A DNA stretch of 64,000 nucleotides from JAJRXR01 sp041402005 (GTDB lineage Bacteria > Planctomycetota > Phycisphaerae > Phycisphaerales > UBA1924): contig JAWKTB010000003.1 in assembly GCA_041402005.1 (NCBI GenBank), positions 1 through 64,000 on the forward strand, written 5' to 3'. Shown one piece after another: positions 38,749-46,822 of the stretch. The notes under the pieces were generated by a model. It was not told where the DNA came from, ran no database searches, and saw only the letters and a program-made list of their open reading frames with translations. A program made the translations under genes and the position numbers. The first letter of the stretch is position 1. The number at the start of each line of letters is the position of its first letter.

Positions 38749-39201
38749 CTACGCGAACGCCGCCACCGCCGCCCCGAGCCAGACCGCCGCCCCAACCCCG
38801 GCGCTGACCAGCCACGCCATCGCCGCGCGCCACGCCGTCACGCGATCGTGACGGGCGATCCAGCGCGCCAGCGCCCACGACTGCCCAGCGATCGCCACCA
38901 GCATGATCGCCGCGACGATCCCCGCCTCCGGGTACTGGTACCACTCCGCCACCACCACCATCAGCACGAGCGACCCCAGCGCCAGCGTCAGCAGCCCGTC
39001 CCCGATCGCCAGCCCCATCAACCCGAAGACCCAGGGCCACGACCGCCCGCGCCGAACGAGCGTCAGCCGCAGCCCCACCCCGCACTCCGGGCACACGTCC
39101 CCCTGCAGCCCCTCGAGGCTGTACCCGCACGCGGGGCAGCGCGCGCCCGTCTCGCCCACGTGCATCACGAGCGCCGTCGCCCTGTCCGCGTCGCCGGTCA
39201 C
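38749..39201 (-). CDS. Zinc-ribbon membrane protein
   Basis: The protein has 150 residues. It starts with GTG at 39201, whose bases overlap the stop of the upstream gene (GTGA). Two CxxC pairs (CPACGYSLEGLQGDVCPECG) form a zinc ribbon, followed by four hydrophobic helices. Such zinc-ribbon membrane proteins are common in Planctomycetes and have no known role. It is translationally coupled to the DciA-like gene. Confidence 0.8.
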   Translation of the reverse strand: MTGDADRATALVMHVGETGARCPACGYSLEGLQGDVCPECGVGLRLTLVRRGRSWPWVFGLMGLAIGDGLLTLALGSLVLMVVVAEWYQYPEAGIVAAIMLVAIAGQSWALARWIARHDRVTAWRAAMAWLVSAGVGAAVWLGAAVAAFA

Positions 39202-39560
39202 CGCGTGACCACCCGCACGCGCTTGACCGCCGCCTGGGCCGTCTCTCGCAGCGTCCTCTCCCCGCCACCCCGGAGCCACCGGTCCAGGCGATAGCGGGCC
39301 GTCGCGTCGAGGGCGCGGACCGTCACGACCCCGTTCGTGCAGCTCACCAGCTCGCACGCCCCGCGCAGGTCGTCGGGCACGCACACCTCCCACGCCGCCG
39401 CGATCCCCCCCACCGCCCGCGCGCGCGACTTCACCTGCTTCGCCGCCGACGCCATCTCGCCCGCCAGGTCCGACGCCCGATCCGGGCGGTTGCGATGGCC
39501 CCGCAGGCGGTCGAGCGACGCCGCGAGCGCTCGGTCCTGTCCCGTGTCCTGACGGCTCAT
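39198..39560 (-). CDS. DUF721/DciA-like protein
   Basis: The protein has 120 residues. Residues about 50-120 (AAWEVCVPDDLRGAC, then LVSCTNGVVTVRALDATARY) show the DUF721 pattern of a conserved Trp-centred motif followed by alternating strands. DciA family members help load the replicative helicase DnaB in bacteria without DnaC. The N-terminal extension is basic. I start at MSRQDTGQDR (39560); the frame upstream runs through a palindromic repeat region and is not family-like. Confidence 0.7.
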   Translation of the reverse strand: MSRQDTGQDRALAASLDRLRGHRNRPDRASDLAGEMASAAKQVKSRARAVGGIAAAWEVCVPDDLRGACELVSCTNGVVTVRALDATARYRLDRWLRGGGERTLRETAQAAVKRVRVVTR

Positions 39561-39583
39561 GGGGGCGAGTCTACCGAGGGTGC

Positions 39584-39614
39584 CGTGGAGACATCGCGAA
39601 GCGATTCCTCCACG
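39584..39614. repeat. Palindrome CGTGGAG...CTCCACG
   Basis: CGTGGAG (39584-39590) pairs with CTCCACG (39608-39614), with an inner stem ATCGC/GCGAT. It resembles the outer arms of the hairpin at 40961-40994. Confidence 0.75.
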
Positions 39615-39633
39615 ATCCGCGCCCGCACACATA

Positions 39634-39660
39634 GAGAAGCCGCGGTAGGCGTCTCCATGC
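39634..39660. repeat. Left copy of a 27-base repeat flanking the low-GC gene
   Basis: GAGAAGCCGCGGTAGGCGTC... matches 40967-40993 at about 24 of 27 positions. Within it GAGA-GCC and GGC-TCTC form a hairpin. Confidence 0.75.
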
Positions 39661-39847
39661 AACCCGCCTCGTTCTTCCGGATCGCCATCGCCAGACCTCC
39701 TCGCGGCGTACATCCGCCGTCGCAGAGAGATATCATCATTCAGGCCGAGAGGTTGCGCCTTTTTTTCAGAGTTTCCTTGACTCGGAGCTGTTTGAGGTGT
39801 GACTCCAGCGACATGAATGACGTCACCCGAGGAAGGATGATGTCACA

Positions 39848-40936
39848 GTGAACACAGACTTCTTGGCAAACGCCGTTTCTTTCTCCAAGTTTAAGTTGCG
39901 CGAGGTGTACGAGCACTTCGGCAAGCTCGGTCGAGCCGAAGTGGAGATCTCGCGCCTAGAGGTCGCGTGTGACGGCGAGCACCTATACAGGAACTACTTG
40001 TTTCTTGAGTACATGCTGTGGATGCAAAAGTGCAACTGGAAGGAGTACCCGTCAACGGTTGTTCTGGATCCACTGCGCAGGCTGGCCGACATATACGCTG
40101 AGGCGGGCAAGACGACGTCGCTAGGGGAGTACTGGAACCTAGACGCGAGCATTCGATTTGCAGAGGCCGGATTTTTGGTGCGTCCGGAGCCAATTAGCCC
40201 CAGGAAGGGATCTACTCGTAAGTGCGACCTCTTCCTTCAAGCTCCCGCCCAGTTCACGGCAATCACTGGGACATCGAGTTGGGGCCCTCTCGTACCAGTG
40301 AGCGCTCTCTGGGACGCGGATAATATCGCTGTCCCCGGAATTGCGGTTGAGTGCAAGTCGGTGTCGAATCGGAATACTGCGAGTGAGATCAGGGACGCGG
40401 CGGGGTTGCTGGCAGAGTACGGGGGCGGGCTGCTTGCACTCGACGTATCGCCGCAAGTATCGGCCGCCCTACGCGATCAGCGCTTCGAGAGCGACACTGA
40501 GTTCTCGGCCGCTGTCAAGGCTGTTCTGGCCAATCAAACGACGAGAGTTGGTAGGACGCTCATGAAGGCGTCAGAGTCGCGCGAACCCGGTATCCATGCG
40601 GGCGCGGGCCGCAGGAACGAGGATCTATCAGGGATCGTCGGAGTCATGGTCCGGTGTCGTGTGATGAGTGCGGGAAGTCGGTCGCCTACCGTCAAGAAAG
40701 CGACGCATTGGTTTGACGTGGAGGACTTCAATCTTCTTGTAGATAGCGAGGCCCGTTGCATCTTTGAATCTCGTCCTGGCGCCTGTAGTCAGCTGCTGTG
40801 CAACGCCGTTGGAACTCGGTATAGGCGCAGTGCAAAGTGCCTCGTCCGACCTGAGGGTGGTGCAATGCACCTAAAGCCTGGCTCCAGCCAAAGTGTCATC
40901 TTCGGGCCGGACGGCGTACCCGTCGCGATGGGATGA
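39848..40936 (+). CDS. Unrecognised low-GC accessory gene, possible PD-(D/E)xK fold
   Basis: The protein has 362 residues, starting at a GTG with GGAAGG about ten bases upstream. It has no signal peptide and no membrane helix. Codon choice and base composition clearly differ from all neighbours (many A/T third positions), which suggests recent acquisition. Asp127 in KCDLFLQ and the later GIAVECKSV (Glu168, Lys170) have the spacing of a PD-(D/E)xK nuclease core; the GTSSWGPLVP loop lies between. The fit is suggestive only. The Cys-rich C-terminal part is unassigned. It stands alone, flanked on both sides by related palindromes, with no integrase gene nearby. Confidence 0.7.
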   Translation: MNTDFLANAVSFSKFKLREVYEHFGKLGRAEVEISRLEVACDGEHLYRNYLFLEYMLWMQKCNWKEYPSTVVLDPLRRLADIYAEAGKTTSLGEYWNLDASIRFAEAGFLVRPEPISPRKGSTRKCDLFLQAPAQFTAITGTSSWGPLVPVSALWDADNIAVPGIAVECKSVSNRNTASEIRDAAGLLAEYGGGLLALDVSPQVSAALRDQRFESDTEFSAAVKAVLANQTTRVGRTLMKASESREPGIHAGAGRRNEDLSGIVGVMVRCRVMSAGSRSPTVKKATHWFDVEDFNLLVDSEARCIFESRPGACSQLLCNAVGTRYRRSAKCLVRPEGGAMHLKPGSSQSVIFGPDGVPVAMG

Positions 40937-40960
40937 TCTGACGCAGACTGCCAACCGGGC

Positions 40961-40994
40961 GTCGTGGAGAAGCCGCGGACGGCGTCTCCACGAC
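40961..40994. terminator. Perfect hairpin after the low-GC gene
   Basis: GTCGTGGAGA (40961-40970) and TCTCCACGAC (40985-40994) pair perfectly, with inner GCCG/CGGC. It contains the right copy of the 27-base repeat (40967-40993). It lacks a strong T tract, so it may be a repeat element as much as a terminator. Confidence 0.65.
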
Positions 40995-41180
40995 ATCCTT
41001 ACACGACCCTCCGACTCGCATGCAGCGCTGGACGCCCGCGACGAGTTCGTGAATCGGGGTCCACCCTCCCCGTCACGCCAACGCCCACCCCACGCCATCT
41101 CCTCGTCGCCCCCCACCACCTGACCACTGACCACCTGACCACTTCGCGACATCGCCCCATCTCCCCTACCCTCCCCCACC

Positions 41181-42263
41181 ATGTCCACCCGCATCCAGAT
41201 CCGGGGCCTCACCAAGGTCTTCGGGCGTGGGCCCTCCGCCGCCCGCGCCGTCGACGCCATCGACCTCGACATCCAGCCCGGCGAACTCTTCTTCCTTCTT
41301 GGCCCCTCAGGGTGCGGCAAGACCACGCTCCTCCGCATGATCGCCGGCTTCATCGACCCCACCGCCGGCTCCATCCTCTTCAACGATCACGACGTCACCC
41401 ACGCCCCACCCAACAAACGCAACACCGGCATGGTCTTCCAGTCCTACGCCCTCTGGCCCCACATGAGCGTCGAGGCCAACGTCGCCTTCGGCCTCAAGGT
41501 CCGCAAGGTCGGTGAGCCCGAACGCTCCAAGCGCGTCCACGAGGCGCTCGACGCCGTCCAGATGGGCCCGTACGCCACGCGCAAGCCCAACCAGCTCTCG
41601 GGCGGCCAGCAGCAACGCGTCGCCCTCGCCCGCGCCATCGTCGTCCGCCCCGACGTCCTCCTCCTCGACGAGCCTCTTTCGAATCTCGACGCCAAGCTCC
41701 GCTCGGAGCTGCGCTCGCAGATCCGCTCGATCTGCAAGGCCAGCGGCATCACAACCGTTTATGTGACCCACGATCAGAAAGAAGCGTTGTCAATGGCCGA
41801 CCGCGTCGCGGTCCTGCGCGACGGGCGACTCGAGCAGCTGGGCCCGCCGGGCGAGCTCTACCGACGCCCGCGCGACCGCTTCGTCGCCGCCTTCCTGGGC
41901 GACACCAACTTCATCGACGCCGAGGTCACGCACGCCAACGCCGACTCGCTCACCCTCACAACCGCCGCCGGCGAGATACGGGCGGTGAAGACCGACAACT
42001 CCCCCACTTTTGGGGGGGTCGTATGCTCGGTGCGTCCCGAGTCCGTCCGGCTCGCCGAACCCGCCGCCCCGGGCGCCCTGCCCGGGCGCTGCGTCGAGAC
42101 GACCTACCTCGGCGAGATCGCCCACCGCCAGATCGAGCTCGATGGCGGACTCCGCATCTCCCTCGCCGAGCTGAACCCTGACCCCGCCGCGAAGCTCGAC
42201 CCCGACACTCCCGTCGGCGTCCTCTTCCAACCCGAGGACGTCGTCGTCCTGCCACGTGATTGA
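41181..42263 (+). CDS. ABC transporter ATP-binding protein (PotA/UgpC-like)
   Basis: The protein has 360 residues. Walker A GPSGCGKTT, Q-loop region GMVFQSYALWPHM, signature LSGGQQQRVALARA, Walker B LLLDEPLSNLD and the H-loop VTHDQ are all intact. The C-terminal 120 residues look like a TOBE regulatory domain, as in importers for polyamines, iron or sugars (CUT1 and PotA groups). No permease or binding-protein gene is adjacent, so the ATPase is probably shared or the rest lies elsewhere. The ATG follows a short repetitive stretch (GACCACCTGACCAC). Confidence 0.9.
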   Translation: MSTRIQIRGLTKVFGRGPSAARAVDAIDLDIQPGELFFLLGPSGCGKTTLLRMIAGFIDPTAGSILFNDHDVTHAPPNKRNTGMVFQSYALWPHMSVEANVAFGLKVRKVGEPERSKRVHEALDAVQMGPYATRKPNQLSGGQQQRVALARAIVVRPDVLLLDEPLSNLDAKLRSELRSQIRSICKASGITTVYVTHDQKEALSMADRVAVLRDGRLEQLGPPGELYRRPRDRFVAAFLGDTNFIDAEVTHANADSLTLTTAAGEIRAVKTDNSPTFGGVVCSVRPESVRLAEPAAPGALPGRCVETTYLGEIAHRQIELDGGLRISLAELNPDPAAKLDPDTPVGVLFQPEDVVVLPRD

Positions 42264-42295
42264 ACTTGGATTCCGAGAGCGGCTGGAGGCGTTGG

Positions 42296-43156
42296 TCAGA
42301 CGCCCGATGCCATCGCCGTCGGCAGGCTCAGGCGGAACCGTGCCCCGGGCGCCTCCTGATCGACCAGCTCGATCGTCCCGCCGACCCGCTCGAGCAAACG
42401 ACGGCAGAGCGCCAGCCCGAGCCCGGCCCCCTTTGTCGCCCTCGTGCCCCCACCGCCGAGACGATCCCCGGTCTGCTCCCCGCCAACCGCGCCCGACCCC
42501 TCGCGGACGAAAGCCTCGAAGAGCCCACCCCGGATCCCGACGGGGACACCCGGGCCATCGTCCGCCACGTCGATCGTGACCCGGGGTGTGTTCCACGTGG
42601 AACCGGCCGGGTGGTGGGCGACCGCGACCTCGATCCGTCCCCCCCGGTCACCCCCGGCGTCGAGGGCGTTGGCGAGCAGATTCGCGAGCACCTGGGACAG
42701 GGCGGTCGGGCTCATCCGGACCGTGGCGGCGAGTTCTCCCCGAGGCGTGATCGTCGCCGAGGCGGCTCGCTCACCCAGGCCCGCGATCGCCAGCTCAAGC
42801 GCCTCGCCCACGACGGCGTGCTCTGTCGCGGGACCCGCCGCCCCGGCGGCCAATGCCAGGTCGAGGATCGCGTCAGCTACCCCCACCGCCTGGGTCCCGC
42901 TCCGCACCGCCCGCTCGAGGGCGGCGTGGGTCCGATCCCGGTTGTCGGGGTCTCGCAGGGCGCGCTGCGCCGAGGCGACCACGGGCGTCATCAGGTTGCG
43001 GACCTCATGGGCGATCATTGCCGACAGCTCTCCGAGGGCGGCCAGCTCGCGGGCCCGCTCCAGCTCCTGGCCGAGCCGGGTCAGCTCGGACTGGAGCTTC
43101 TCCAGACGCCCGGCGAGGCGTTCCTGATCGAACCGGGTTGTCGCTCGCTCGGTCAT
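42296..43156 (-). CDS. Soluble sensor histidine kinase
   Basis: The protein has 286 residues with no membrane segment. An N-terminal coiled coil (about residues 9-38) leads into a HisKA-type dimerisation helix with AMIAHEVRNLMTPV (phospho-acceptor His50). The HATPase_c domain follows with NLLANALDAGG (N box), DVADDGPGVP (G1) and GAGLGLALCRRL (G2). There is no sensor domain and no response regulator nearby. It may sense through a partner or act as a shunt kinase. It lies 65 bases behind the Nudix gene on the same strand. A parS-like palindrome falls inside it. Confidence 0.9.
   Translation of the reverse strand: MTERATTRFDQERLAGRLEKLQSELTRLGQELERARELAALGELSAMIAHEVRNLMTPVVASAQRALRDPDNRDRTHAALERAVRSGTQAVGVADAILDLALAAGAAGPATEHAVVGEALELAIAGLGERAASATITPRGELAATVRMSPTALSQVLANLLANALDAGGDRGGRIEVAVAHHPAGSTWNTPRVTIDVADDGPGVPVGIRGGLFEAFVREGSGAVGGEQTGDRLGGGGTRATKGAGLGLALCRRLLERVGGTIELVDQEAPGARFRLSLPTAMASGV
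42589..42604. promoter_or_regulatory. parS-like site 1
   Basis: TGTTCCACGTGGAACC contains the perfect 14-base palindrome GTTCCACGTGGAAC and differs from the general parS consensus TGTTTCACGTGAAACA at three positions. It lies in the kinase gene, about 1.25 kb from parB. Confidence 0.75.
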
Positions 43157-43221
43157 GGGGCCTTCGCTGGCGGCGCGCCGGGAGAGGGCGCCGAGCCAGA
43201 CGATCGGCCGGTTTGGGAGGT

Positions 43222-43722
43222 CTATTCGGTCTCGTCCGGCGGAAGGCTCGAAGTCAGTGTGTCCGACGCCCAGCTGACGACCGGACCACCCCCGGCGCCC
43301 CCCGCGGCGAGCCAGGCCTTGTGCCTGGGCGGGCGGACGTCAAGCTCCGGGATGGCGGCCAGCTCGACCCACTCGAAGGCGATCTTCTTCTCCCGAGACT
43401 GCACGCCCGCCGTCGGCACGCCCTCAGCGTCGAGCAGGCGTTCCACGTGGAACACGAGGAGCAGCTCGTGATGCCGACGTCCCGAGGCCCGCTCGTAGAT
43501 GTGCTCGGAGAGGAGCAGGGGGGCGCCAACCTCCGCGGTCAGCCCGGTCTCCTCTTCCAGCTCCCGGGCGAGAGCGCCGGCGGCGTTCTCCCCGAACTCC
43601 ACGTGTCCGCCGGGGAGGAAGTAGTACGCGTTGGCGACGTTTCGGCAGAGCAGGGCGCGCGAGCTGTCCGTGAGCAGCCCACGCGCGATGAACTCGATCT
43701 GGGGGCGGTCGCGCTTGGGCAC
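43222..43722 (-). CDS. Nudix hydrolase
   Basis: The protein has 166 residues. The Nudix box is complete (GGHVEFGENAAGALARELEE followed by ETGL), with the Glu pair that binds the metal. These enzymes cleave nucleoside diphosphates linked to another group; the substrate cannot be predicted. It is divergent from parB, and its 3' end is 65 bases from the histidine kinase. A second parS-like palindrome lies inside the gene. Confidence 0.92.
   Translation of the reverse strand: MPKRDRPQIEFIARGLLTDSSRALLCRNVANAYYFLPGGHVEFGENAAGALARELEEETGLTAEVGAPLLLSEHIYERASGRRHHELLLVFHVERLLDAEGVPTAGVQSREKKIAFEWVELAAIPELDVRPPRHKAWLAAGGAGGGPVVSWASDTLTSSLPPDETE
43439..43454. promoter_or_regulatory. parS-like site 2
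   Basis: CGTTCCACGTGGAACA carries the same 14-base palindrome GTTCCACGTGGAAC as site 1 and lies 850 bases from it, inside the Nudix gene and about 400 bases from the parB start. Confidence 0.75.
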
Positions 43723-43847
43723 GTGCGGCTCCGGGCGAGAGAGGCGGCGAGTGTAACGGGCGCTCGGCGGGGGTGGGGGGCGCGGGCGTGGGGGTGGTGG
43801 GATCGGGTAGGATCGGCGCGTTGCATGGCGGAGTGGAAGGAGGCGAC

Positions 43848-44861
43848 ATGGGCGCCAGTGGAGATCCGAAGTCCAAGCCGCGGCGGTTGGGTCGCGGGCT
43901 GAGCGCGATGATCGACGCCGCGGCGCCGATCCAGACGGGCGAGCCGGAGGCGGCGAGTGCGGGGCCGATGCCCGAGCGTGGAGGGAGCGCGGCGTCGACA
44001 GCCGAGCCCAAGCCGCTGCGCCTCAGCACGCTTTCCGACGCCGAGCCGGGCGAGAGCGCCCCCCGCCAGCTCGTGCTGCTTGACCCAAACATTATCCAAC
44101 CCAATCCGGCCCAGCCGCGGCAGCACTTCGACGAGGGGGCGTTGACGGCGCTGGCCGAGTCGATCAGGCGGTCGGGGATGATGCAGCCGATCGTGGTCCG
44201 CCCGGCGGGCGGTGGGGGGTACGAGCTGGTCGCCGGCGAGCGCCGGTGGCGGGCGGCGACGATGATCGGCTCGGCCCGGGTGCCCGCGGTGGTTTGCGAG
44301 GCGGATGACCGGGAGGCGGCGGAGCTGGCGCTGGTCGAGAACCTGCAGCGCGAGGACCTGAACCCGATCGAGCGCGGGGGCGCCTTTCGGCGACTCAGCG
44401 AGCGCTACGGGCTCTCGCACGAGGAGATCGGGAGGCTCGTGGGGCTCGACCGGTCGAGCGTCACGAACCTGATCCGACTGACGGAGCTGGACGAGACGCT
44501 CCGCGCCCTGATCGTCGAGGGGAAACTCGGCATGGGGCACGGGCGGGCGCTGCTCGCGGTCACCGACCTCTCGCGCCGGCGCGAGCTGGGCGAGCGGGCG
44601 GCGGGCGAGGGGTGGAGCGTGCGCCGGGTCGAGCGCGAGGCGGGGGGAGCGGGCGACGACGTGACCAAATATAAGAATAAGCCAGAATCTTCATTTGCCC
44701 TGGCAGACCTCGAACAGCGTCTGGGCGAGCACCTCGGCACGCGCGTCCGCATCCGGACGGGAAAGGACGCGACCAAAGGCACACTCAACATCGAGTTCTA
44801 CGGGCTCGATCACTTTGATGATCTGCTCGGACGGATTGGGTACGTAAATCGTTCGGTGTAG
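43848..44861 (+). CDS. parB: ParB/Spo0J chromosome partition protein
   Basis: The protein has 337 residues. The start at MGASGDPKS has a strong GGAGG and gives the usual PRRLGRGLSAMI. The ParB/Srx (CTPase) domain follows with QPIVVRPAGG, VAGERRWRAA (CTP-binding box) and LVENLQREDLNP. The helix-turn-helix (LSHEEIGRLVGLDRSSVTNL) and a C-terminal dimerisation region complete it. ParB loads at parS and slides as a CTP clamp. parA is not adjacent, which is less usual; the gene here sits next to a Nudix and a kinase gene. Confidence 0.95.
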   Translation: MGASGDPKSKPRRLGRGLSAMIDAAAPIQTGEPEAASAGPMPERGGSAASTAEPKPLRLSTLSDAEPGESAPRQLVLLDPNIIQPNPAQPRQHFDEGALTALAESIRRSGMMQPIVVRPAGGGGYELVAGERRWRAATMIGSARVPAVVCEADDREAAELALVENLQREDLNPIERGGAFRRLSERYGLSHEEIGRLVGLDRSSVTNLIRLTELDETLRALIVEGKLGMGHGRALLAVTDLSRRRELGERAAGEGWSVRRVEREAGGAGDDVTKYKNKPESSFALADLEQRLGEHLGTRVRIRTGKDATKGTLNIEFYGLDHFDDLLGRIGYVNRSV

Positions 44862-45040
44862 GGCGGCTGCGCCGCTTCGATCGGGTGATGTCCTCCCAGT
44901 TCGGCGACGGCACGAATGTGTAATCTTTTGCAAGGTCGTCCCCGCTTGGCGCGTGGATGGCCTAGGCTGACCGCCCCTGGCTCTCGCTCAGGGCGTGGTG
45001 TGGCCCGGGCGTCATGAAGGGGCAGAGATAGGAGCAACTT

Positions 45041-45514
45041 GTGGCAAAGAAGAAGGCTCGTTCGAGGAAGAGAACCTCAAAGAAGCGTGGACGAAAGAAG
45101 ACAAGCGCCCGAGCGTCAGGGGGAGGGCGGGGGGGGACGCTCGGGGGTGTGAGCACGGACGCGTTGGCACGGGAGCTGTCGAGGCGCCAGCAGACGGTGC
45201 GACGCCTGGAGAAGCGACGGGACAAGATCGCGGCGGAGCTTGAGAAGATCGAGGCGGAGCTGGCCGCCCTCGGCGGGCTGGGCGGGGTGAGCATCGGGGG
45301 CGTGCGCAAGCGACCCAAGAACGACGCGAACCTCGCGGACTCGCTGGCGGAGGTTCTCAAGAACAAGACGTTGTCCGTGACGGAGGTCGCCGACGCGGTG
45401 CGTCAGGCGGGGTACCGGACGAGCGCGGAGAACTTCCGGACCATCGTCAACCAGACGCTGATCAAGGACAAGCGGTTCAAGCGCGTCAGCCGCGGGCAGT
45501 ACACCGCCAGGTAG
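45041..45514 (+). CDS. Basic-tail protein with winged-helix (HARE-HTH-like) domain
   Basis: The protein has 157 residues, starting at GTG with AGGAG upstream. Residues 1-35 are very rich in Lys and Arg (KKKARSRKRTSKKRGRKK), as in histone H1-like tails. A coiled coil follows (about residues 42-75), then a winged-helix region: LADSLAEVLKNKTLSVTEVA with a KRFKRVSRGQYT wing. The last part resembles HARE-HTH domains known from transcription and chromatin proteins. It is probably a nucleoid or chromatin-type DNA-binding protein. A perfect terminator follows. Confidence 0.8.
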   Translation: MAKKKARSRKRTSKKRGRKKTSARASGGGRGGTLGGVSTDALARELSRRQQTVRRLEKRRDKIAAELEKIEAELAALGGLGGVSIGGVRKRPKNDANLADSLAEVLKNKTLSVTEVADAVRQAGYRTSAENFRTIVNQTLIKDKRFKRVSRGQYTAR

Positions 45515-45543
45515 GGCGTCACGTCGCTGGATCCGACCACAAG

Positions 45544-45572
45544 AAAAGCCGCCCCGATCGGGGCGGCTTTTT
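45544..45572 (+). terminator. Intrinsic terminator
   Basis: AAAAGCCGCCCCG pairs with CGGGGCGGCTTTT and is followed by a further T. It is shared by the convergent basic-tail gene and lipoprotein gene. Confidence 0.92.
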
Positions 45573-45595
45573 CATGTCGGCAGTCGTCGGGGGTC

Positions 45596-45871
45596 CTAGT
45601 AGGGGATGGGCTTGGGGCTGAGGCGCGAGGGGCGGTCGATGTAGAGGACACGGGCGCCGTCCTCCCAGAACATGCGCCAGTTGGTGTCCTCCATGATCGC
45701 GAGGGAGTTGCGGTTGTCGGCGGGGCGCTTGGCGAGGGTGGTCAACGCCGGGCTCGGGTTGTTTCGGTACTTGCCGACGTTGCCGGCGTGCTTGGGGCCG
45801 CTGGAGCAACCGGCGAGCAGCGCGGCGGTGGCGGCGAGGGCGATCGTGTTGCGGACGGCGCGTCGGGTCAT
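45596..45871 (-). CDS. Small lipoprotein
   Basis: The protein has 91 residues. A signal sequence ends in a lipobox (AALLAGC) with the lipid-carrying Cys at residue 22. The mature part is short and polar (KYRNNPSPALTTLAKRPADN) and then WRMFWEDGARVLYIDRPSRL. No family is recognised. GAGAGGTGA lies upstream of the ATG. Confidence 0.8.
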   Translation of the reverse strand: MTRRAVRNTIALAATAALLAGCSSGPKHAGNVGKYRNNPSPALTTLAKRPADNRNSLAIMEDTNWRMFWEDGARVLYIDRPSRLSPKPIPY

Positions 45872-46427
45872 CGGGTCACCTCTCGTGCTGGTCAGCCCTG
45901 GGAAGGGGGTGAGTGTAGGGCGGGCCCTGGGGTGGGGTGTGGGGGGCGCCGCCCGGCGGGGCCCGCGTCGGGCCACTCGCGCGGAGGGTTTTGTACCGAC
46001 CCCCTTGGGGGGTGGTCAACACCCTGGTTCGGTACGCGGGGGGCGGCGTGGGTGTTCCTGGACCTCTCACCCAGGCCGGGTTGGGGCGTCGGCGTGGATC
46101 GGGCGAGATTCCGGTCGCGTCGGCGGGCGGGACGATGTATGGTCGTGCGGACGCGTCGGGCCGCTTTGTGGCGACCCGGAGTGCAGGTGTTCGAGCCCTT
46201 GCGAAACCCAGCGGGAGCCTCTTCCAGATCCGGACGAAGACCAGGCCTCCGACGAGTGGAAGGTCGGGATCCGGTGGGAGGCGCCCACCTAGCACTGGGG
46301 TTTCGAGCACGCTCCGGGAAGGCCACAGGGCGGCCCGACGTGTCTTTTTTGGGTGGTGGCGGCCCGTTCAAGGGGCGGATGACGGCTCCGGGTGAAGGGC
46401 AGCACGGGGCGGGTCGATGGTGGCGGC
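45872..46427. other. Long intergenic region with an RNA candidate
   Basis: This 556-base gap lacks a believable protein gene; open frames cross it on all sides but share no usable start or codon pattern. Its second half holds the rod-shaped RNA candidate at 46150-46350, and a GTACCGA/TTCGGTAC inverted repeat lies near 45993-46036. Confidence 0.6.
46150..46350 (+). ncRNA. Rod-shaped structured RNA candidate, 6S-like architecture
   Basis: The 5' part (46150-46184) pairs almost end to end with 46307-46344: GACGCGTCGGGCCGC with the complement of GCGGCCCGACGTGTC, then TTTGTGGC with GGCCACAGGG, then CCCGGAGTGC with GCACGCTCCGGG. Inner stems continue through TCGA, AACCCAG/CTGGGGTT and GCCTC/GAGGC to an apical loop, with an unpaired bulge in the middle. 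The transcript would end in TTTTTT at 46345-46350, and a TATGGT box (46138-46143) sits six bases before the 5' end of the stem. A 200-nt rod with a central bubble recalls 6S RNA. There is no SRP, RNase P or tmRNA signature. The family assignment is inference. Confidence 0.5.
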
Positions 46428-46637
46428 ATGAACGTCACGCCCCTCGGGCAGGTCGACCTTGCTGACAAGATCAGCGTCGCGGTCGCTCGCAAGAGTCTGG
46501 ACGCAGCCCAAGAGCAGGGGGACGCGCTGGTCGAGCTGCTGCGGGCGGCGGCCCAGATCGGGTCCGGCGGGCGGGCGGCGATCGCGGCGCAGGCCGGGCC
46601 CTGCGAGACGGGTCAGTGCCTGGACGTGACCGCCTGA
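46428..46637 (+). CDS. YjfB-like putative motility protein
   Basis: The protein has 69 residues. VAVARKSLDAAQEQGDALVELLRAAA in the middle follows the pattern of the YjfB family (VSVSVLKKAMDTAKQQG...ALIEML), which is annotated as putative motility protein. It is helical with no signal peptide. The family has no established function. It lies directly upstream of clpB on the same strand, with a 185-base gap. Confidence 0.6.
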   Translation: MNVTPLGQVDLADKISVAVARKSLDAAQEQGDALVELLRAAAQIGSGGRAAIAAQAGPCETGQCLDVTA

Positions 46638-46822
46638 GGCGGCTCAGTGATGAGGACAACCTGGGGACGTGGCGTGGAGAATGCCTGCTGCCCATTTGGG
46701 GGCGAGGCGGGGTGGTCTGCTGTCAGTTCGGCAGGTGGGGGGAGGGTGGACGCCCCCCAGGGGGTGTGACGGGGGGCTGGAAAAGGGTGGGGGCGGGCGC
46801 GCGGGTTGCACCCTGTGTTCGC

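Larger units (their letters stand above)
39561..39847. other. Intergenic region with hairpins and an AT-rich stretch
   Basis: This 287-base gap has no credible gene. It holds two hairpins of a family that recurs after the next gene, and an AT-rich stretch (about 39745-39800) that probably carries the promoter of the gene at 39848. Confidence 0.6.

Noticed and set aside
39557..39739. Small gene on the minus strand before the low-GC gene
   Set aside because: The frame runs through the palindromes and has no ribosome binding site or family match.
46150..46350. SRP RNA, RNase P RNA or tmRNA
   Set aside because: The SRP GGAA-loop motif, the RNase P GAGGAAAGTCC motif and tRNA-like ends are all absent.
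45900..46470. Overlapping open frames across the long gap before YjfB
   Set aside because: Frames on both strands overlap fully, and none has a good start or stable coding pattern; the second half folds as an RNA.
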